Made by a program: the position numbers and the translations under genes. 64,000 nt of DNA from Novipirellula galeiformis (lineage in GTDB: Bacteria > Planctomycetota > Planctomycetia > Pirellulales > Pirellulaceae): NCBI RefSeq assembly GCF_007860095.1, contig NZ_SJPT01000004.1, positions 486,629-550,628 of the forward strand, given 5' to 3'. Of the stretch, positions 35,865-44,178 are shown piece by piece. The notes below the pieces were generated by a model. It ran no database searches. It had not been told where the DNA came from and saw only the letters and a program-made list of their open reading frames with translations. Each line of letters starts with the position of its first letter. The stretch's first letter is position 1.

Positions 35865-37079
35865 ATGAACAAGACATTCATGATTTTCGCCGTTTCGGTC
35901 TTCGCATTAGGGACGTGGGTTGTGGTAGTGGTGGCACAGCAGCCGCCGCGGCCTCGGATGCATCGTATCGTCAACAAGGGACAACTGGATCCGCGGCCGG
36001 CAACGTCGACCCCTGCGATCAAGAACGAAGTCACGATCACGATCGAAGGCGACCAGCGGGTGATCACCTCCAACGGCATTCCGGAGCATCCAACCGGCCA
36101 GTTCCCCAATCGCGGCAACCCCAATCGAATCACGCCGCAAACTCACGTTTATCGCATTCCCGCCAATCCCAAAGTCGCTGACCAAACGACGCCGATGCGT
36201 GGTGAATTTGGGGTCGCAATCAATGGCGTCCCCTTTGATCCTGGTGCGGGAGAATTTTATGCTGGCGAACCCGGTTGGCAATACGAGCCTTTGTCGGGCG
36301 CGATCGACTTGGGCATCGACGTTTCGCACGCCCATGTCCAACCGACCGGCAAGTATCACTATCACGGTTTGCCGACGGGGCTGATCGACTCCGTGCAAGT
36401 TGGTTCGGGAAAACATTCGCCACGAATTGCTTGGGCTGCCGATGGCTTTCCCATCTATGCGGTCTATGGTTACAGCGATCCGAACGACGCAAACTCAAGC
36501 GTGCAAAAACTAAGGTCGAGTTATCAACTCAAGCAAGGCCAACGTCCCGGTGGAAACGCGCCCGGTGGGACGTACGATGGGACCTTTGTTCAGGATTACG
36601 AATACGTCCAAGGCAGCGGCGATCTGGATGAGTGCAACGGGCGTTTTACCGTGACTCCGGAATACCCCGAAGGCACGTACGCCTACTTTATGACAGAAGA
36701 ATGGCCCGTCGTTCCCCGCATTTTCCGGGGCACCCCGTCTGTGGACTTCATGCATGGTCCGCCCAGGGGTGGTCCGGGACAAGATGGCGCTGGACAACGT
36801 GGGCCTAGACAACGCGGCGCTGGACAACGTGGCGCTGAACAACGTGGCGCTGGACATGATGATCGTCGCCCGCTTGGTCGCGGTGGGCCACCACGCGTTG
36901 GTCAACTTCTCCCCGACTTCATTCGTCATTCGCTGAACTTATCGGCGGAACAAGATCGAGAGCTCGACGCGATCCAGAGCATGGTCGACGACGAACTTAA
37001 AACCATCCTTACCCCCGAGCAACAGGATCAACTCAGGTCACCTCGCAACTTCCGTGCTCGCGGTGGTCGACCTCACTAG
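35865..37079 (+). CDS. YHYH-domain secreted protein
   Basis: A 404-residue exported protein. The N-terminus has a hydrophobic signal (FMIFAVSVFALGTWVVVVVA). The YHYH domain contains the name-giving YHYHGLP near residue 166, AWAADGFPIYAVYGY and DECNGRFTVTPEYPEGTYAY; this domain is related to the one inside the giant surface protein. A Gly/Gln/Arg tandem region (QRGAGQRGAEQRGAG) leads to the C-terminal LPDFIRHSLNLSAEQDREL module shared with the upstream EF-hand protein. The biochemical function of YHYH proteins is unknown. The start codon lies just after a hairpin repeat. Confidence 0.78.
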   Translation: MNKTFMIFAVSVFALGTWVVVVVAQQPPRPRMHRIVNKGQLDPRPATSTPAIKNEVTITIEGDQRVITSNGIPEHPTGQFPNRGNPNRITPQTHVYRIPANPKVADQTTPMRGEFGVAINGVPFDPGAGEFYAGEPGWQYEPLSGAIDLGIDVSHAHVQPTGKYHYHGLPTGLIDSVQVGSGKHSPRIAWAADGFPIYAVYGYSDPNDANSSVQKLRSSYQLKQGQRPGGNAPGGTYDGTFVQDYEYVQGSGDLDECNGRFTVTPEYPEGTYAYFMTEEWPVVPRIFRGTPSVDFMHGPPRGGPGQDGAGQRGPRQRGAGQRGAEQRGAGHDDRRPLGRGGPPRVGQLLPDFIRHSLNLSAEQDRELDAIQSMVDDELKTILTPEQQDQLRSPRNFRARGGRPH

Positions 37080-37104
37080 CCTACGCTCCAACCCAAAGTC
37101 TCTC

Positions 37105-38355
37105 ATGCGACACCTTCTGCTCTTTTCGTTTGCGTTGCTCTTCATCACGTCCATTGCGGACGCTGCCGATTGGCCTGAATTCCTCGGTCCCCGCGGTCAA
37201 GCACACGCCTCGGAAACCGTGCCCACGACGTGGAACGATTTGGAAAACTTACTGTGGAAAGTCGATTTACCAGGAACGGGTTCTTCCAGCCCGATCGTGG
37301 TCGGTGACCAGGTCATTTTGACGTGTTATGTCAGTGATCCGAAACCGAAACGCCAAGTCATCAGTTTCCACAAGAGCACTGGCGAAGAAGTCTGGTCCGT
37401 GGACTTTCCGATTGATTATCGCGAAGATGGCTACCAGGGCTACATCACCGAACACGGTTACGCCAGCAACACGCCGGTCTCCGATGGTGCCAACGTGTAC
37501 GTGTTCTTGGGCAAAGGGGGCGTGCATTCGCTCAGCCTTGATGGCGAATTGAATTGGAGTGTCGATGTTGGCAAAAGCTCCAGCAATCGCGTGTGGGGGT
37601 CCGCCGCCAGTCTCGTGCTGTTTGAAAACAGTGTCATCGTCAACGCCGCCGAAGAAGCCAAAGCGATCCTGTCCCTCGACAAAGCCACCGGCAAAGAAAT
37701 CTGGCGACAAGACGCTGACATGCTGGAACTGACTTATGGAACGCCGCGCATCGTCACGCTTAAAGATGGAACTCATGAACTCGTGATCAGCGTCCCCTCT
37801 GAAATTTGGTCGATGAATCCGTCCACGGGAAAGTTGAATTGGTACGCCAGTTCTCCAATGACCAGCAACGTTTGTCCGTCGGTGATTGTCGATGGCGAAA
37901 CCGTTTACAGTTTTGGCGGCTACCGTGCATCGGGCAGCATCGCGATCAAAGCGGGTGGCAAAGACGACGTCACCGAGTCGCATGTCCTATGGACCAACCG
38001 ATCGAGTTCCTACGTAGCCACTCCGCTGCTTCACGAAGGACGCTTTTACTGGATCGATGATCGTGGCATCGCCTATTGCACATCGGCCAAGGACGGCGAA
38101 GTGATTTACAAAGAGCGGGTCCGCGATCTGGAAAGCGGACGTCCCGTTTACGCTTCACCAATTTTGATCGGGGACAATATCTACGTCGTCACACGTCGCA
38201 GCGGCACGTTGGTCTTCGCCCCCAGCGACGAATTCCATCCGCTTGCACAAAACAAATTCGCAAGCGACGAAACCGACTTCAACACCTCACCCGCCGTCAG
38301 CGACGGTAAGGTCTATTTACGAAGCAACCAATCACTCTACTGCATCGGAAACTAG
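37105..38355 (+). CDS. PQQ-like beta-propeller protein, exported
   Basis: A 416-residue protein with a clear signal peptide (MRHLLLFSFALLFITSIADA) followed by ADWPEFLGPRG, typical of planctomycetal BamB-like PQQ propellers. Blades appear as STGEEVWSVDFP, LDGELNWSVDVG, ATGKEIWRQDAD and STGKLNWYASS. ATG 37105 is chosen because the signal begins there; the longer frame overlaps the previous gene's end. It is a paralogue in fold of the minus-strand propeller at 17.7 kb. Likely periplasmic; ligand unknown. Confidence 0.8.
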   Translation: MRHLLLFSFALLFITSIADAADWPEFLGPRGQAHASETVPTTWNDLENLLWKVDLPGTGSSSPIVVGDQVILTCYVSDPKPKRQVISFHKSTGEEVWSVDFPIDYREDGYQGYITEHGYASNTPVSDGANVYVFLGKGGVHSLSLDGELNWSVDVGKSSSNRVWGSAASLVLFENSVIVNAAEEAKAILSLDKATGKEIWRQDADMLELTYGTPRIVTLKDGTHELVISVPSEIWSMNPSTGKLNWYASSPMTSNVCPSVIVDGETVYSFGGYRASGSIAIKAGGKDDVTESHVLWTNRSSSYVATPLLHEGRFYWIDDRGIAYCTSAKDGEVIYKERVRDLESGRPVYASPILIGDNIYVVTRRSGTLVFAPSDEFHPLAQNKFASDETDFNTSPAVSDGKVYLRSNQSLYCIGN

Positions 38356-38451
38356 GGGGTCCGCTCCTCGCGGGTGTTCAAACCCAGCCCAAGCGATCGT
38401 GAAGTTTCTGGGTCATCGTCGCCTTCGCCGGATGACGTTTCATTCGTAGAG

Positions 38452-38780
38452 CTAAGCAGCTAGGCAGGAATGATTGGGAGAAATCCCATTAGCCGTTTGG
38501 GCGTTAGCCTGGGCTGTGGAAAAGTTGGGGTTGCGTTTTTTTTGGTTTGCGCAATTTTCATCCCGCCGGGATGACCGACAGTCGCCAGTGGTTTAAACGC
38601 AGCGAACACCACCGGATGGCCCGCGGTTCGGTTTCCGGAGATGTCGCTACGCTTATCCCCGGCTATTCTCTAAGAATCCCTGCGGGATGAAGACAACGCC
38701 TTTAGGACAAAGCCTTTAGAACAAAGATCGCGGAACAAAAATGCCTTCACGAAATGCTCTGTCCATACGGAAGCTTTAGC
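38452..38780. repeat. Left-end hairpin element fused to long repeat copy B
   Basis: CTAAGCAGCTAGGCAGGA (38452-38469) matches the left end of the elements at 25.2 and 35.7 kb, followed by CCCATTAGCCG and GGGCGTTAGCC. From 38516 to 38780 runs copy B of the long repeat, inverted relative to 25268-25560. No intact right end is visible; the sequence passes into the 3' end of the minus-strand metalloprotease gene, whose stop codon (38776-38778) lies within it. The 97 bp before the element (38356-38451) holds a short copy of the metalloprotease linker. Confidence 0.7.
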
Positions 38781-40461
38781 CCCAGCGGCTGGCGCGCCGG
38801 CCGATCGCCCCGAATACGGCATCGGCAACGTGATGAGGGCGGTGCGGTCGCGACGGAAGTTCCCAGTCCACTGGCTCGGAAACGTAACCGTCGAACTCAT
38901 CCCGCGAAACGCCTCGATCACGATCGACGTCGGCGGCGGATACCTTCGCCCAATACCGCGTGCTGACTTCGCTTTCGGATATCAAGCCGTCGCCGTCAGC
39001 ATCGTTTGAATTGAAGACTTCATCGCGAGCGGCCGCGATCGCGGTTTCCAATTCGGCGAGGGTTACGAGTCCGTCCGCATCCGTATCGATGCCTTTATCA
39101 ATCAGTTGGGTCCAGAGGCGTTCGGAAACTTCGTCTTCGGAAAGAGAACCTTCCTCGTCGGTGTCCAACCGCGTGATGAATGATTCAGGGTCGTTACCAA
39201 ACAAGATGAAGTTGCCGGTGCGATGGTGACCGTGTTGGTGACCGTGATGATGATGCGCCGCGTCGGATTCAACCCCATCGTCATCGGTGTCGTCGATCCG
39301 TCCGCCGTCGTCGATCGGGTTTCCGAGGTCGTCCCCACCCTCTGATTGAACCGAGTCATCACTGTCTTCCGAGTCATTACTGTTTTCCAAGTCATTACTG
39401 TCTTCGAGCGTTTCGGTGACCTCGATTTCCGTGGAGTCGACCGTGGTGGAGTCGACGGTTGCCGATACTGAGGAATCGCCACGGTGGAGTGAGTTGATAA
39501 CCGTCAACGCATCCAGAGCCGAAACCCCACCATCACCATTGACATCGCAAAGCCCCTCCATTTCAACGTCGCTTGAGTCGGCCGAGGAGGCCCGATTGAG
39601 CTGATTGATAATCATTAGCGCATCGATGGCCGAGGTCGCGTTATCACCGTTGACATCGGTTGGATTGAGGTAATTGAAATCCCCAAGGTCTGCTTCGAGA
39701 CGTCCACCAAAACGGTGCCATCGCCCACCGTGTCGCCAACGGTTGCGTGGAAATGGATCATCGTCGGAATCTCCTGGGTCATCGTCGCCATCGCCGGATG
39801 GCGTTTCATTCGTGGGGCTATCGCTGGGGACGTCGTCCACAGGATCGTTCAACGTGGGAACATCATCGGGCTGGATTACCACGTTCGACTCTGCGGCGGC
39901 GTATAGTTGTTGGACGGCGTCGGCATCGACGCCACTAAGACTGGTGAAAAACTGGTTCGGCGAAACGGACGGAGCCAAGACGGTGTCGCCCCCTTCCTGA
40001 TGATCGAGCCCCAACGAATGCCCGATCTCGTGAACGGCGACCCAAACGAGATCAAAGGCACGATCCCCCAATGAGTTCCCAACTTCCCACGATTCAGAAA
40101 GGTCGAATTGGATGTCGCCTGCGATTCGCGTAGGATTCACGTCGTCGGGGAAGTACGCTTGAGCAAGCGTGCGGCTGGCTCCATCGATGTTGACGAACGA
40201 GATGTCGATGGAGTCACTCAGTCCGACCTGGTTCGTCGGCGTAAACTCGATGTCGGCGGCGCTCGACCACGCCGCCAGCGCCGTTTCGATCGCCGCGTTC
40301 GTCTGAGCTTGGGACAATGAGTTCGGGGAACCGTTGATCGTGTACGTCAACTCAACGCTGCCCAATCCGGGGCCGTCCCACCCCAGGCTGGCGGCCAGCA
40401 CGCGGCGAGTTTCAAGAGGTTGCAGTGATAATCGACGGGTCTTTCGTTGCATGAATTTCAT
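38776..40461 (-). CDS. Secreted metzincin-type metalloprotease with dockerin and EF-hands
   Basis: A 561-residue protein. LEPR-XLL-like motif LETRRVLA at residues 16-23. The matrixin-like catalytic domain has the full zinc motif HEIGHSLGLDH (144-154; ligands H144, H148, H154, base E145). After an acidic linker come two dockerin halves (DVNGDNATSAIDALMIINQLN and DVNGDGGVSALDALTVINSL), an Asp/Ser/Glu-rich stretch, a His-rich HHHHGHQHGHH segment, and three EF-hands (DTDEEGSLSEDE, DTDADGLVTLAE, DADGDGLISESE). It probably cleaves protein or degrades polymers at the surface, needing zinc and calcium. The last codons and stop derive from the repeat element downstream. Confidence 0.88.
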   Translation of the reverse strand: MKFMQRKTRRLSLQPLETRRVLAASLGWDGPGLGSVELTYTINGSPNSLSQAQTNAAIETALAAWSSAADIEFTPTNQVGLSDSIDISFVNIDGASRTLAQAYFPDDVNPTRIAGDIQFDLSESWEVGNSLGDRAFDLVWVAVHEIGHSLGLDHQEGGDTVLAPSVSPNQFFTSLSGVDADAVQQLYAAAESNVVIQPDDVPTLNDPVDDVPSDSPTNETPSGDGDDDPGDSDDDPFPRNRWRHGGRWHRFGGRLEADLGDFNYLNPTDVNGDNATSAIDALMIINQLNRASSADSSDVEMEGLCDVNGDGGVSALDALTVINSLHRGDSSVSATVDSTTVDSTEIEVTETLEDSNDLENSNDSEDSDDSVQSEGGDDLGNPIDDGGRIDDTDDDGVESDAAHHHHGHQHGHHRTGNFILFGNDPESFITRLDTDEEGSLSEDEVSERLWTQLIDKGIDTDADGLVTLAELETAIAAARDEVFNSNDADGDGLISESEVSTRYWAKVSAADVDRDRGVSRDEFDGYVSEPVDWELPSRPHRPHHVADAVFGAIGRRASRWG

Positions 40462-40551
40462 TAATAGCCTCGGTCACAAACACAATTCGCGGTGCGGAAT
40501 CACCGCGTGACAAAAAGAAATCGAAAAGAGGTCGTGCGCCACGAGCGCGAA

Positions 40552-41061
40552 CTATCGCAACGGGTTGGGTTGGTTGACCGAAACCCGCGAGGAGGGCACC
40601 GTTGCTTGAGTCAACATGACGCCACGGTCGTCACCCGTTCGCTCCGCATCGCGTTTTGCTTTCAACGCCGCGATGCGTTCAGCCCGCTTGGCACGCTTGG
40701 CTTCGACGCGGGCCAACCGTGTGGCTTGCAGTGTTTGCTGTTGTTCATGGTGGGACTGAGCCAATTGCTGCGTTTGCTGTTGCCGCACTGCGTAGAGCTG
40801 TTGTTGCAGCATCATCATCTGTTGCCGCATTGCCAACATTTGCTGTTGCTGAAGCGCCAATTGACGCTGCTCGGCGTAGGAGTTCGCGGTGTTTGCATAC
40901 GCGACCAACGGGTTAAAGGAACCCGTTGCCAAGTTTGCTTGGCTGGGCCCCCCACCCCCACGTCCTCCACCGGAACATTGGGCTTGGGCATTGTCGGCGA
41001 TGACCAGCATGGAAGCTGCGATCGCGGCAAGCATCGAAAGGGTTTTGAATTGAGCGAACAT
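40552..41061 (-). CDS. Exported glutamine-rich coiled-coil protein
   Basis: A 169-residue protein with a signal peptide (MLAAIAASMLVIADNAQAQ), a short Gly-rich segment, and a long Gln/Leu/Met-rich helix (LALQQQQMLAMRQQMMMLQQ) continuing into an Arg/Ala/Lys-rich helix. The start at 41061 has GGAGAAA eight bases upstream; the longer frame would add 27 residues without homology features. Likely a periplasmic or envelope coiled coil. No family is recognised. Confidence 0.65.
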   Translation of the reverse strand: MFAQFKTLSMLAAIAASMLVIADNAQAQCSGGGRGGGGPSQANLATGSFNPLVAYANTANSYAEQRQLALQQQQMLAMRQQMMMLQQQLYAVRQQQTQQLAQSHHEQQQTLQATRLARVEAKRAKRAERIAALKAKRDAERTGDDRGVMLTQATVPSSRVSVNQPNPLR

Positions 41062-41166
41062 CACAAGTTTCTCCGTACGAGTAGAAAGGGAGAGCAAGCG
41101 GAACTCGACTACCTCCCATTGTTTAAGGACGGAAGCTGCCAAACGTTGTCACTTCCGCTCCACGAA

Positions 41167-42822
41167 TCAATTCAAGGCGATGCCGTTCTTTTCCTGCGGA
41201 ACCTCATAGAGCGGCATGTGGCGGTAGTAAACTTCCAGACAAAAAATTGAAAAGCAGGTCGTATAGAGCCGGCCGGCGTGACGTCCCCACGCATCGTTTT
41301 GGGGCGACCAACTCCCCTTTTCACGACCTCGATTGACTTGCGATGCTGGCAATTGCACTTTGAGTTGGTCGTTCCACTTCGTCCAAAGGGGGCCACCAAA
41401 ATGGTGCAGCGATTGGGTGGCGTAGTACCAGTAATAGACATCGGGATCTTGCAGGTCGATCGGATGATTGGATGCCAGTGATGCCAAACTTCGCGACATT
41501 CCGAGCAGATTCCGATCCGCTCCCATGTATTGGCGACACAGCAACCCCTCGGCCGTCATCGACGGCGTTGCGACGTCGCCGATCATGTACGAGTACCCGA
41601 CGCCGTAGTAATCTTCGCCACCATCCGTGCTGACGGAATCGAAATAGCGTTGGATTTTCGGCCAGATGTAGCGATCCACTTCCAATCCAGCCGCCTCGCC
41701 GCTTTTGAGCCCCATCACAAACCAGCCCGTTACCGAGGTATCGCTGTCCATTTTCGGTTGATAGCGCCATCCGCCCTGAGGCGACTGAGCACGCACGGCA
41801 AAGTTGCAGGAAGCTTGAGCGTACGGACGTAGCCACGAATCACCTGTCATGGCATACAACTCGCAAAGTGCGATCATCGCTTGAGCTTGAGCGTACATCT
41901 TTTCGTGCGGCGCCGAATTGACGGCAAAAAAACCTTGCCGATCTTGTTGCTTGACTAACCAGCGCACCGCTCGCAGCACTTCTTTTCTGTACTCTCCCTC
42001 TCGATGCGTGTTCCCGGCGCCCATGAACGCCAGCATCGCCATGGCGGTCGCACTGACCTGATTTTCACCTCGAGCGCCGTCGGTGTAGGGACCTCGCAGA
42101 CTCCAACTGCCGTCCCGCAATTGCTGGCGATTGAGCCATCGCAATCCGAGCGATACGGCGTTCTCGGTGGTCTCCGTTCCGCCCGACGCTTTCAACAGCT
42201 TCTGTTTGAGGGCACCACGACGACCGCCAAACATGCTCGCGGGACTCGAGGGCAACTTGGTCATCGGAATATCGCCCGCCAATTCCACCAACGGCAATGC
42301 GGACACCCCGGATGTCACATCGATCGGTGTGTTCATCGCAATGGGATCAATTTCCACCCTCGATTCCAAGAAATCCGTTTCCAGCAGGTCGTCTAGGATG
42401 ACCGGCTCGATGGAAAACTCGACCAATTGAGTCGTGAACTCATCGCGACCTTGGCTGATCGTCAACATGAGCCGACCGATCTCGCCGGACGAAGTCGTGA
42501 TCAGTGCCAACACAAGCAACAAAACAAGGTGAATGACCGTGCTGAGTAACCATGCCGGCGTCTCTCGAAGTCTGCGTTTGACGTTCCATTCGTGGAATGT
42601 TTGGAACAGTTTCGCCTTCAATGAATCGCCCCTCAACGAGTCGCTCGTTGGCTGCGTCGCGAGCGGAGGCTTTGTCGCCAAGACCAGCTCGCCGCGCCAT
42701 CGCGATTGGGGCGTGCCCCGCATTGCTGGTTTTGGCACAGTCGGCTGCGACACCTGCCGTCGCTTCCCCGAGCTAACCGGCGGAGGTGGCGGAACGAGGA
42801 TGGATGGAGAGGACATCGACAT
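41167..42822 (-). CDS. Prenyltransferase/squalene-oxidase-repeat protein, membrane anchored
   Basis: A ~551-residue protein. The N-terminal ~95 residues are cytoplasmic and basic, then a hydrophobic segment (WLLSTVIHLVLLLVLALIT) anchors it. The C-terminal ~350 residues form alpha/alpha-toroid repeats of the terpenoid-cyclase fold (LGLRWLNRQQLRDGSWSLRG, AVRWLVKQQDRQGFF, RAQSPQGGWRYQP with QxxDGSW-type motifs). The DxDD catalytic motif of squalene cyclases is not visible, so a non-enzymatic or peptide-binding role is more likely; such proteins are common in planctomycetes. ATG 42822 is chosen weakly; 42816 and 42879 are alternatives. Confidence 0.72.
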   Translation of the reverse strand: MSMSSPSILVPPPPPVSSGKRRQVSQPTVPKPAMRGTPQSRWRGELVLATKPPLATQPTSDSLRGDSLKAKLFQTFHEWNVKRRLRETPAWLLSTVIHLVLLLVLALITTSSGEIGRLMLTISQGRDEFTTQLVEFSIEPVILDDLLETDFLESRVEIDPIAMNTPIDVTSGVSALPLVELAGDIPMTKLPSSPASMFGGRRGALKQKLLKASGGTETTENAVSLGLRWLNRQQLRDGSWSLRGPYTDGARGENQVSATAMAMLAFMGAGNTHREGEYRKEVLRAVRWLVKQQDRQGFFAVNSAPHEKMYAQAQAMIALCELYAMTGDSWLRPYAQASCNFAVRAQSPQGGWRYQPKMDSDTSVTGWFVMGLKSGEAAGLEVDRYIWPKIQRYFDSVSTDGGEDYYGVGYSYMIGDVATPSMTAEGLLCRQYMGADRNLLGMSRSLASLASNHPIDLQDPDVYYWYYATQSLHHFGGPLWTKWNDQLKVQLPASQVNRGREKGSWSPQNDAWGRHAGRLYTTCFSIFCLEVYYRHMPLYEVPQEKNGIALN

Positions 42823-43129
42823 CGGAGTGGCCTTGGGGGAGTGCAGGCAAGGCCAGGATCCAACGCACATCGTCTTCACCCAACATTGCTATTTCTCAAG
42901 GACGACTTCGAGATTGAAACGTCACTCGGCCTGGCTGCAAAAAACCGCCCGTGACGTTTGCCCCGAATCCTCGTCCTTTGCAGAGTAGCGAAAGTCGCAA
43001 ACCGTTTCGGTGCCTTGCTCGTCTATCAAATTTGGAGTGCAAACCATGGTCGCATTCACCCATTCCTACCCAAGTGATTCATCGCATTTCCTTCGGCAGC
43101 CCCACCCCACCGAGCGAGGAGGGTTCGAC
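42823..43129. promoter_or_regulatory. Divergent promoter region with 9-bp inverted repeat
   Basis: Between divergent genes, AAACGTCAC (42917-42925) and GTGACGTTT (42951-42959) form a perfect 9-bp inverted repeat 34 bp apart start to start, about three helical turns, which suits a looping or tetrameric regulator. No gene is convincing in this gap. Confidence 0.4.
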
Positions 43130-43795
43130 ATGCTTGATTGTGAAGTCATCTCGATCTTGGGCGCGGATTGTCCCATCGGAAGGCAAATCATCGAAATTTC
43201 CTTGCGGTGCGGCTACGAGGTCCAGGCACTGACGCAAACCGCACTGGAACCATCACCCGACAAAGATTTGCGGGTTCTGCAAAGTGAATCGTTCGACGAA
43301 CGCCACATTCAAACGGTGGTTCGGGGAAGCACCTGCGTCATCAACCTATGCAACATGAGCGGTTGCCGAGCCGCACAAGGCGGAATGTCGAGCGTCTCGA
43401 TTAGCCAGGTCGCCCTTCACGCGATGCAGCAGTCGCGAACACCACGCTATCTGCTTGTCACCCATCCTGGCGTGCGTTTTCCCAGCGATCACAAGCTGGC
43501 GGTGGATGGGTTCACGTCTCGCTACGTCTGGCCAATCGCCCATCGGCAGCGTGCCCGTGAATTACAAGAAGAAGCCAACTTGGTGATGAAGACCGATTTG
43601 AATTGGACGATCGTTCGTTGTCCCAAAATCAAAACCGTCGCGACCATGGGCTCCATCCGTGTGAATCGAAACAAGCCGATGGGTCGATTTGTGGCGACCG
43701 ATCGGCTGGCTCGCTATCTGGTGCATCTGAAGGACAGCGACACCTACAACCGTCAAGCGATCTTTGTTGCCAGCGTTTCAGTCAGAAAAAACTAG
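43130..43795 (+). CDS. NAD(P)-binding Rossmann-fold protein (atypical SDR-like)
   Basis: A 221-residue protein. The start at 43130 has GAGGAGG eight bases upstream. The N-terminal ISILGADCPIGRQI is a degenerate glycine-rich dinucleotide loop (GxxxxIG), followed by alternating strands and helices; LNWTIVRCPKI and the small size fit NAD(P)H-binding NmrA/HSCARG-like atypical SDRs. The canonical YxxxK is not evident, so it may be a redox sensor and not a dehydrogenase. The next small gene follows after 10 bp. Confidence 0.6.
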   Translation: MLDCEVISILGADCPIGRQIIEISLRCGYEVQALTQTALEPSPDKDLRVLQSESFDERHIQTVVRGSTCVINLCNMSGCRAAQGGMSSVSISQVALHAMQQSRTPRYLLVTHPGVRFPSDHKLAVDGFTSRYVWPIAHRQRARELQEEANLVMKTDLNWTIVRCPKIKTVATMGSIRVNRNKPMGRFVATDRLARYLVHLKDSDTYNRQAIFVASVSVRKN

Positions 43796-43805
43796 CGGAC
43801 CCTCA

Positions 43806-44030
43806 ATGAATCAACACAAACCAACAAAGCAAGCCGATTCGCTGAAGACGCGAGTCGAAACGTCGCTTCATCGTCACGGATTGGACGTCATTGCGGCGAC
43901 CGACCTCGGTGATCGCACGATCGAATTAAGTGGGCTAATCGATTCGGTGAATGATTTTGCGTTTGCCGTTGCCATCGCACGAACCGTGCCTGGCGTCGCC
44001 CGCGTCGTCTATCGTCGCGAGCGAAACTAG
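43806..44030 (+). CDS. Small BON-like domain protein
   Basis: A 74-residue protein starting 10 bp after the previous stop. LKTRVETSLHRHGLDVIAAT, then ELSGLIDSVNDFAFAVAIAR and VPGVARVVYR reproduce the alpha-beta-beta-alpha-beta order of a single BON domain, including the G-V-x-x-V end. There is no signal peptide. BON domains bind lipid or other hydrophobic ligands; the function here is unknown. Confidence 0.55.
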   Translation: MNQHKPTKQADSLKTRVETSLHRHGLDVIAATDLGDRTIELSGLIDSVNDFAFAVAIARTVPGVARVVYRRERN

Positions 44031-44123
44031 TCCAAGCGAAGCGAGCCCATGCTCGGCAACCTGATTGTGAGAAAGCAAAACTCGCGTGTGACACTTCAAA
44101 CGATGCCCCGTACTTAAGAAATG

Positions 44124-44154
44124 GACCACCTCGTACATCACGGTGGTCTCTTTT
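44124..44154 (+). terminator. Candidate intrinsic terminator or leader hairpin
   Basis: GACCACC (44124-44130) and GGTGGTC (44142-44148) form a perfect 7-bp stem with an 11-base loop, followed by TCTTTTCTCT. It may end transcription from the BON-like gene. Because it lies only ~25 bp before the peroxidase start codon it could instead act as an attenuator for that gene. Confidence 0.5.
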
Positions 44155-44178
44155 CTCTCAAACATCACAGGTGGCACC

